DNA of 64,000 bases from Macrostomum hystrix (lineage: Eukaryota > Platyhelminthes > Macrostomidae), in NCBI GenBank assembly GCA_950097015.1, contig CATNEN010000033.1, positions 1,984,001-2,048,000 on the forward strand. Reading direction: 5' to 3'. A model generated the notes under the pieces. It ran no database searches. It worked only from the letters and a program-made list of their open reading frames with translations, and was not told the DNA's origin. Both the position numbers and the translations under genes were made by a program. Shown in pieces: positions 56,512 to 64,000 of this stretch (positions are counted from its first letter, which is position 1; every line of letters starts with the position of its first letter).

Positions 56512-59500
56512 ATGCGAAAATCCGCCTTATCTCTCATTCTGTTGACCTGCCTATTTAACACGGCTCTTGGCTATCCAGTGCGAGCCTGTCCGGCCAAACA
56601 CTTCCTGTCACCGCTGGGACTCTGCGAGCCCTGTGCGAGTCCCGGCGCCGCTGCGGCTGATTTCTTCAGGTCGTTTGTCCTGACCTACCCGGAGTGCTCG
56701 CCATCGACTTCGCCAGTCAGCGTCGAACGGGAAGGTGAGTCGCATTAGCTAGTAAACTCAGCTACTATCTAGGAATTGGGTCCAGGCTCATCATTGCTTG
56801 CTCATGGTCACAGTAGCTAGGAAGTGCAGCAGTGCTAGTTCCAGTTAGTTCCATGTTCCTCCATCCTCTGCGGACTGTGTGGAATCAGGAAGAAAGGATG
56901 AGAAACTAACAGAATGTCGCAACGTGCCGTCTAAAATAAAATAACATACCACTGAGATTACTGGTCGACCAAGGCAAAAAAACTGTCTTTTGCTCTCTGT
57001 TGTGAGTTCCATGTTCGAATGAGAAACCCGCGGCTTTTCCAGGGCCATTTTTAGCAACGGCAAAGTGACAGAGAAACGAATGAACGTAGCTCGTACATTA
57101 AAAGCAACAACTTTGAAAAAATGCTTGATTACTTTACACATCAGCTCTAAATTGCATCAGCACACACAGCTGAGTTCCTGGAGAGAGTAGCTCGAGTCCC
57201 CAGTTCAGCACACACAGAGTGGAGTTCCTGGAGAGAGTAGGTCGAGTCCCCAGTTCAGCACACACAGAGTGGAGTTCCTGGAGAGAGTAGGTCGAGTCCC
57301 CAGTTCAGCACACACAGAGTGGAGTTCCTGGAGAGAGTAGGTCGAGTCCCCAGTTCAGCACACACAGCTGAGTTCCTGGAGAGAGTAGGTCGAGTCCCCA
57401 GTTCAGCACACACAGCTGAGTTCCTGGAGAGAGTAGGTCGAGTCCCCAGTTCAGCACACACAGAGTGGAGTTCCTGGAGAGAGTAGGTCGAGTCCCCAGT
57501 TCAGCACACACAGAGTGGAGTTCCTGGAGAGAGTAGGCTCGAGTCCCCAGTTCAGCACACACAGAGTGGAGTTCCTGGAGAGAGTAGGTCGAGTCCCCAG
57601 TTCAGCACACACAGAGTGGAGTTCCTGGAGAGAGTAGGTCGAGTCCCCAGTTCAGCACACACAGAGTGAGTTCCTGGAGAGAGTAGGTCGAGTCCCCAGT
57701 TCAGCACACACAGAGTGGAGTTCCTGGAGAGAGTAGCTCGAGTCCCCAGTTCAGCACACACAGAGTGGAGTTCCTGGAGAGAGTAGGTCGAGTCCCCAGT
57801 TCAGCACACACAGAGTGGAGTTCCTGGAGAGAGTAGGCTCGAGTCCCCAGTTCAGCACACACAGAGTGGAGTTCCTGGAGAGAGTAGGTCGAGTCCCCAG
57901 TTCAGCACACACAGAGTGGAGTTCCTGGAGAGAGTAGGTCGAGTCCCCAGTTCAGCACACACAGAGTGGAGTTCCTGGAGAGAGTAGGTCGAGTCCCCAG
58001 TTCAGCACACACACAGCTGAGTTCCTGGAGAGAGTAGCTCGAGTCCCCAGTTCAGCACACACAGCTGAGTTCCTGGAGAGAGTAGGTCGAGTCCCCAGTT
58101 CAGCACACACAGAGTGGAGTTCCTGGAGAGAGTAGGTCGAGTCCCCAGTTCAGCACACACAGAGTGGAGTTCCTGGAGAGAGTAGCTCGAGTCCCCAGTT
58201 CAGCACACACAGAGTGGAGTTCCTGGAGAGAGTAGCTCGAGTCCCCAGTTCAGCACACACAGAGTGGAGTTCCTGGAGAGAGTAGGCTCGAGTCCCCAGT
58301 TCAGCACACACAGAGTGGAGTTCCTGGAGAGAGTAGGTCGAGTCCCCAGTTCAGCACACACAGAGTGGAGTTCCTGGAGAGAGTAGCTCGAGTCCCCAGT
58401 TCAGCACACACAGAGTGGAGTTCCTGGAGAGAGTAGGTCGAGTCCCCAGTTCAGCACACACAGAGTGGAGTTCCTGGAGAGAGTAGCTCGAGTCCCCAGT
58501 TCAGCACACACAGCTGAGTTCCTGGAGAGAGTAGGTCGAGTCCCCAGTTCAGCACACACAGCTGAGTTCCTGGAGAGAGTAGCTCGAGTCCCCAGTTCAG
58601 CACACACAGCTGAGTTCCTGGAGAGAGTAGGTCGAGTCCCCAGTTCAGCACACACAGAGTGGAGTTCCTGGAGAGAGTAGCTCGAGTCCCCAGTTCAGCA
58701 CACACAGCTGAGTTCCTGGAGAGAGTAGGTCGAGTCCCCAGTTCAGCACACACAGCTGAGTTCCTGGAGAGAGTAGGTCGAGTCCCCAGTTCAGCACACA
58801 CAGAGTGGAGTTCCTGGAGAGAGTAGGTCGAGTCCCCAGTTCAGCACACACAGCTGAGTTCCTGGAGAGAGTAGGTCGAGTCCCCAGTTCAGCACACACA
58901 GAGTGGAGCTCCTGGAGAGAGTAGCTCGAGTCCGAATGAGAAGTTCGAATGAGAAATCCGCGGCTTTTCCATGGCTATTTTTAGCAACGGCATAAAAAGT
59001 GACATTTGGAACAAAAACATGCTTCATTACTTTACAGGTCAGCTCCCAACTAAGGAAAAACCGGCGTCACACAGCGGAGTTCCTGGAGAGAGCAGCTCGA
59101 GTCCCCAGTTCAGCACATCGCAGCGTTCAACAACGCGTGACCCAGATCAGACTCCTTCCGCCGGCGCCTTGAGCACAACTCCTGAAAATGGTGCTGATTC
59201 GCTTCTCAAGTTGTCCTGGAACTGGATGGTCCCACTGATTCTCGGCCTGGTTGCCTTCGGAGCTATCGTCTGCGCCATCGCTTGCTCCTGCTCGTTTCGG
59301 GAGCGCTTTCGGAAGCTGTTCAAATACCTATTTAAGCGCAATTCCAACCCTACGTCAAGTGGCCAGCAAGAAGCGATTCCTCTAAACCACCCAAACACCG
59401 TACCAAGTGAGCACGCTAATGATCTCCCTGAGCAGGTGCAAGACGAGCTAGGCGGTACGTACAACCCTCAGCCAGATGTCCAAGGTCATCAGACTGCAGT

Positions 59501-59570
59501 CCCCAACGACCAACCAACCCGGGAGCCCAACATGATAAACAATGTAGTGACTCCAAGATTCGAAGATTAA
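56512..59570 (+). CDS. Gene C: signal peptide, Cys-rich module, one TM helix
   Basis: Two exons, 56512-56734 and 59038-59570, join in phase 1 (donor GAAG/GTGAGT, acceptor TTTACAG) to 251 aa. Exon 1 has a signal peptide (MRKSALSLILLTCLFNTALG) and a small Cys-rich module (RACPAKHFLSPLGLCEPCAS, then a Cys 25 residues on) that recalls one TNF-receptor-type repeat, though it is too short to be sure. Exon 2 gives a Ser/Thr-rich stalk, a transmembrane helix (WMVPLILGLVAFGAIVCAIA), a basic Cys-containing stop-transfer stretch and a polar tail of about 90 residues rich in Pro, Asn and Gln, without a death domain. It is likely a cell-surface receptor or adhesion protein. The intron is dominated by a satellite made from exon 2's own stalk segment. 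Confidence 0.74.
57005..57160. repeat. Dead copy of the gene C intron end and exon 2 start
   Basis: TTCGAATGAGAAACCCGCGG and ATTTTTAGCAACGGCA, then ATGCTTGATTACTTTACAC and ATCAGCTC, match 58943-59045 (which reads TTTACAG/GTCAGCTC). The acceptor AG has become AC here. It flanks the satellite on its left, the live copy on its right. Confidence 0.85.
57160..58930. repeat. 48-50-bp satellite derived from gene C exon 2 (about 36 copies)
   Basis: Each unit contains GAGTTCCTGGAGAGAGTAG and TCGAGTCCCCAGTTCAGCA. The same 45 bases occur once as coding sequence in exon 2 at about 59070-59115, with AGC for AGT in the middle. Subtypes differ at GAGTGGAG versus GCTGAG and AGGTCGAG, AGCTCGAG or AGGCTCGAG. 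Confidence 0.95.
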
Positions 59571-59574
59571 AGCT

Positions 59575-61035
59575 GGCAAGACTAAGACTCGAAGAAGCTA
59601 ATCTCAGAAGAGGCCCAACTATTGCCTAAGTCAGCTCCGAGTGCATGGCCACAATATCTGCAGGGTCTAATGCGCTGGAGATCGCGTCAAACGGAAACTC
59701 CGCTACAGTTTCCCAGATTCAAAGCCTTGAAACCGACTGGCATGGTAACCAAAGGAAATCACAGGAAATCACAGCAATGGACATTCGATGGCAGAGTCTT
59801 GGAATGGTGGAGTCATCTGCAAATTCGGCAAGAAATAAAGTACCGTACCATACTAAACTCTTGATAAGGTTTTTGCATAAGATATTACTGATTTTACCTA
59901 TTTGTGACATTGTGAAGCAAGACTCCCCAGTCCATGGACAAAACAGCATAGACTTGACACCTAGTCCAAACAGATTAGGTGTCATTTCTAATCCTTGTCT
60001 AACGACTTATTACTAATGTTTTCCTCAAGCTTTACTTATCCAGCTGGGTGTAGAGGATGTACCAATTTACGTAAATTAGTTTTTAAAATTTCATTTTCGC
60101 TTTTTCTTTTAAGTACGCGTAAATATAACTGCCACTACAAAAAGAATTTATTGGCAATGAATAATTAAACTCGCTTTATTGTTCATGGTTCAGTCGCTTC
60201 CGTGCAAGTCTCCACTGTTCAGGTTTGACTTGTTCAAAAATAAAACACATACTTTACTTCTAGAACCTATTAGTGACGGGGATTAGTGAAAAATAGAGGA
60301 AATTATACTTTTGTCAAGGCAACTAAGCATCATAAACACGAGGACAACTGTCAGTCAAAGGACGTTGTTCACGCGACCCGAAGGAAATTATTTGCTCGTG
60401 TAGAAGGCCAACTTTGCTAAAAATTTGCTCAAGAGAGATGCTAATACCAGGTTTTCTGAGACGAACTGTTCGATTTTGACCGCTGTTAATCAGTTAAAGT
60501 GTTTGTACTTTATTTAGAATGCGAGCTCTATCTCCTATTGTTTCGTACTATAGTATAGTATATATATAATCTAATATATATAATATACGAGTATTACTAT
60601 AGTAATGCTTGAATACGGGATAAAACAAAAACGGCGAAACAATCAAGGTTAAAGAGTAACAGAACTTGCCACGGGACGAAAATTTCTGCGCAAAAAGATT
60701 TAAACTAATGGAACCCATACTGCTGGTGCGGCTTACTGGCATACAATTCTAACAAATTTTCAAACTACGCTCGTACGAGTAACAATTTTAGAGTTTGAAA
60801 TATATATTGAAGAATATCTTCGATTAGTCTCTGCAGCACTTCAATCAACGCTGGGGGAAATTTTGTGAACTGAAAAACAAGCCCCCAAACCTCCCCGCGG
60901 CTGCGCCCAAAATGAATGTAAAAGTATAGCGAACCAATTTACATTTAACAGCGAGAGGATTAAAGTATTTTTTCAATCAGCTAATTAATGTGAGTTCAGT
61001 TATCTCATTACCATGCTGTTCGTCTGTCGTATACC
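59575..61035. other. Stretch between gene C and the otopetrin-like gene
   Basis: Contains a probable SINE tail (59915-60070, with GACTCCCCAGTCCATGGAC and CCAGCTGGGTGTAGAGGAT) and another SINE-tail piece at about 60885-60920 (CCGCGGCTGCGCCCAAAATG). An ATATA-rich patch lies near 60555. No exon recognised. Confidence 0.4.
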
Positions 61036-61039
61036 TGGC

Positions 61040-63041
61040 TCAGCAACAGGATAAGCAGCAGGTGTTCCTATTCGTAGATGGACGGTGGTTTGAGTCGGTT
61101 CTTTTGCTTTTCTCAACCTCCAGGTGCTTCTTGAAGTCGTGAATGCACACCGCCGAGTGAAATCTGTAGAACACGCACAGCGGCATGAGCAACAGTGAAG
61201 CAACCGTTTTGTCTTCCTCCCTTAGAAAATAGAAGGAGAAGCAGACGGCGCTCAGTATCCACTCCGCACTGTTCAGCACAATTAGTAAATTCAGAATGGA
61301 ATTCTTGAGAATGGCGTGCTTCAGGTTGACTTCCTCTTTGTCCTCTTCTGTAGCCGCTTCTTCATTATCTCCAATGTATTCGTAGCCATTGAAAGAGCAT
61401 CTACAGATTATGTTCATGAAGACACGGCAGAAGCTTTTCGATTTACAGCTGCATCGGAAGCATTTCTGCAGTACTTCAGTGCACCTGTGTAGCCCATTGT
61501 CAACTGTAAAGGTACTGACAAGGATAATCTCTAATACAATTGCTTGACAGGCACACTGGATGATGCCGAAAGTGTCTGCCGTAATCACAAGGTCAGCAGC
61601 AGTTCTATTTTCTACATTGCTTGTGTCTGCATTAATTAATAAGTAAGTAGCGTTTCTATTTTCAAAAACATTCATTGTGCTAATTTTATCGCTCGAACTT
61701 ATAGGTATTTTAATTTCATTTAAACGTTCCATGCTTTTCCAGAATTTGTATATGTTGTCCACAATTATTGCTACGACTCCAAGCCACAGCAGTATCCGAT
61801 CGACCATGTGAGTCGCAGTCATCCACTTGCTGCGATCAACTCTAAGGTAACAGAAGAGCGAGACGACAACAGCTAACTCGATAATGTGCATAGCAGAGAG
61901 TGTAGAAAATAATAGAACCTCGAATATTGAAGCGTGTTCTGAATGTTTGGAAAAGCGAACAATGAAGGCAGTACCAAGCGCGGCGACAATAAATGTCATT
62001 CCCAGCATACCGAGCAACGAATGCTGCTTGAAACTTTTGAACTCGCCTGTTTCTGCATCCGAGTAATGAGCGTCCTTCACATGGCTTTCAGAGTCAAACT
62101 CTGCGCAACGCGATGTGCGTCGCCGCGACTTGCCTTTCTTTCCACGCATCAAAGCCGCGATCTTCTTTGCAGAGTTATCTAGGCTGTCGCTCATGCTCCT
62201 TTTCTGCAAGTGTTCCGCAAGTCGACCGAGGTTCGACATCAGTGTGTAGGCCTGAGTGAAGCCATGACGCAGTACTCAATTTGAAAGGGATAAAGCATAT
62301 TATTAAATTTACTGATGATATTACTTCTGCAGAATGTACTGTCAGGAAACACGTTGTCCACCTCTGTAATATCCTGGAGTTCGAGGCCAACATTAGTGAA
62401 CCAAACGCCAATATTGACGGCCATTATGATGCTTAGCAATATCCAGGACCAGTTTAGATTTATTTGAATTGACTTTTGATAATATTTCATAAAGAATCGA
62501 GTTTGAAGCACCGTAAAAAAAATAGAACACTCCGTTGGATAATCAGCAAAACGCCATGTTCTTCTAAAGTTTGCTGTTTAGCGTCCTTTTCCTTCAATGC
62601 TAACTCTATTACTCCACACGATACCTCAATAACCATTGAGAGGTAGTTTGGAATGGCAAACAAAACGAACGTGGCAACAAACAGCGATGACGGAAGATTA
62701 CAAAACTTGCTTGACGCGTCGATGCTGGCTGGGATATTTTCAAATACCTGTGCTCCTTTGATGACATACCCCTTTTTCATGTTGCCGGACTTAAGCACAA
62801 AACACTCAAGCGTGAGAATGGCCACCGCCGCCAGTACTGAGAAGCTGCACCTGAATCCCACAGGTTCCCAGTGCACAACTCGGGTTGTATTGGCAAGTAA
62901 ATTGCCAGTTTTATTCACCGCATCATTTTTAGCTGATTCGTAGGCGATCAGTTCCACGACAAAGGCCATGGATACAATGAAGAGCAGAATCGCAAAGCCG
63001 ATGATCTTCCAAACCGTATGCAAAGTCAATGGCTGCGACAT
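61040..63041 (-). CDS. Otopetrin-like proton channel, intronless, two frameshifts
   Basis: Three minus-strand frames follow one another: 63041-62487, 62511-62239 and 62250-61040. Together they span about 665 residues with 12 hydrophobic segments, the otopetrin number. Family landmarks: LYPFQIEYCVMA in the middle (otopetrins have YPF-IEYSLIA), NIGVWF, and near the end LNSAEWILSAVCF and PLCVFYRFHSAVCI (family: PL-IFYRFHSSVCL). The first shift lies in a run of eight T near 62518 (FF[shift]TVLQTRFF). The second is in GTCATGGCTTCACTCAG near 62255, where CVMA should continue as FTQAYTLMSNLGR. Otopetrins conduct protons across the plasma membrane. The first shift sits in a homopolymer and may be a sequencing error; the second does not. 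Without introns, unlike its neighbours, this could be a retrocopy. Confidence 0.85.
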
Positions 63042-63480
63042 GTCCTACAAATGATGCGGAGCAAGGAAAGGTAATTAGATTACAATGTATCATAAATTAT
63101 TTTTTACTGTTTAATATTAGCTTCAATTATATGCGGCAGTTCAGAAGGAGTAACATTTGAACTTTAAAGTTAGTGACTTAAAATTTTAAATTATTTTTTG
63201 TATTTTGTGTTTTATTTTTGATTTTCAAATAATTAAAAGCAAACAGTACTCAGTTGCAGTAACTCTCCTAAGATCTCCTAAAATCCTAAGACTTTTTAGA
63301 CACCCGAGTGACTGAATTTGAAATACCCCATGGTCTTCCTATAGGCAGTTCTAAATAGAATTTCCAACCAATGACAGGCGGCTCGCCACAGCTTGTGCCA
63401 GTTTCGGATATTTACTATTAAGCAAAAGCAATTCAATTCAAGGCAAGCAAGAAGAGCGAATCCCTGACTAAGCGAATCGT
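63042..63480. other. AT-rich spacer, probable 5' region of the otopetrin-like gene
   Basis: No open frame. CCAATGACAGG and several TATA-like words occur near 63368-63420, but no promoter can be fixed. Confidence 0.35.
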
Positions 63481-63482
63481 TG

Positions 63483-64000
63483 CTATATAAAAAAAGATCC
63501 AGTTTGCTGTCTCACCATTGCGAAGCTCTCCGCTTTGCTTGCACTCCGCTTTGCTTTATCGACCGCCGCTTTCACGGCTGCAACATTGACGTAGTCGTGG
63601 CTAAGAGCGGCAGTTGCGGCCTCCACAAACATTCGCGCTGCTTCAGATGTGGCCTCCCTCGCGTCATCGATGGCTTTGTTGATGGCATCTGCATGCGCAG
63701 CTTCTGTGTCAGCTCTTGTCTTTTCAAGTTCTTGTGTCGCTGCAGCCGCCCTCAGTACGCACTCGGCCGCGTCGGCGACCAACCTGCCCACCGATTCGAG
63801 CTTAGTGGCTAAGCTCGAACCACTGAGAACACTTCGGCCATTTTCATAGCCACCCTTGCGGCTTCCTCCACTCTGCCTGCCGCCTGCAGTGCCAATTCTC
63901 CTGCTGTCCGCGCTGTCTCTTCTTGTTCGAAGCACTCGTCAACGAGCACTCGTACTTGGTCAGCTGCCTTCCTGATCTTCGCTTTCCATTCGCGCTCCAG
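63483..64000 (-). CDS. Alanine-rich helical protein, 3' end, one frameshift, cut by window edge
   Basis: From the window edge one frame reads KAADQVRVLVDECFEQEETA and EARVAMKMAEVF-type helical sequence to a TAG near 63806. A second frame then takes over (ATKLESVGRLVADAAECVLR) and runs to the stop at 63483. The composition is Ala, Glu, Lys, Arg and Asp in heptad-like order with many AA and EA pairs, so a long coiled coil or amphipathic helix bundle is likely. The switch falls in a short perfect palindrome (TTCGAGCTTAG...CTAAGCTCGAA, 63797-63821). Family not identified. The 5' part lies outside the window. Confidence 0.5.

Overview
The window is animal nuclear DNA. Coding regions are split by GT-AG introns, and the recognisable proteins are metazoan: a two-domain receptor tyrosine phosphatase, a CLIC protein and an otopetrin. 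The mobile elements are mariner, a KDZ (Kyakuja-Dileera-Zisupton) transposon, a LINE with RNase H, tRNA-derived SINEs and two MITEs. About a quarter of the window is tandem repeat, and almost every long intron carries its own private satellite. A repeat-rich invertebrate fits, perhaps a free-living flatworm such as Macrostomum, but the species is a guess.

Layout. 0-6 kb: a fragment of a methyltransferase-like exon, a mariner relic (minus), and a KDZ transposase gene (plus) with subterminal 59-bp repeats and its right end near 6.03 kb. 6-15 kb: a candidate terminal exon, a 2.7-kb array of 82-bp repeats, a second methyltransferase-like exon with an internal stop, SINE and mariner remains, and the last two exons of a CLIC gene (minus). 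15.1-16.55 kb: the opposite end of a KDZ-type element with a different, frameshifted ORF. 16.5-23 kb: AT-rich DNA with two MITEs and a dispersed repeat, and no convincing gene.

23.2-37.3 kb: a receptor-type protein tyrosine phosphatase on the minus strand, 15 exons traced (transmembrane exon, D1, D2, tail). 38.8-44.6 kb and 45.4-48.7 kb: two tandem paralogous single-pass membrane proteins (A and B, minus), alike in exon phases and cysteine pattern; the short tails are related only at their ends. The phase at the end of the A ectodomain also fits the phosphatase transmembrane exon, so A and the phosphatase may share an ectodomain by alternative splicing. 51.56-56.25 kb: a decayed LINE (minus). 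56.5-59.6 kb: a two-exon single-pass receptor (C, plus) whose intron is filled by a satellite copied from its own second exon. 61.0-63.0 kb: an intronless otopetrin-like gene (minus) with two frameshifts. 63.5-64 kb: the 3' end of an alanine-rich helical protein (minus).

Most surface genes here (phosphatase, A, B, C, otopetrin) are membrane proteins, so the right half looks like a receptor cluster. The most unusual signals are the exon-derived intronic satellite in gene C, the intron satellite of gene A that repeats a 5' splice-site motif hundreds of times, the degenerate catalytic loops of both phosphatase domains, and the complementary halves of a KDZ element separated by 9 kb.
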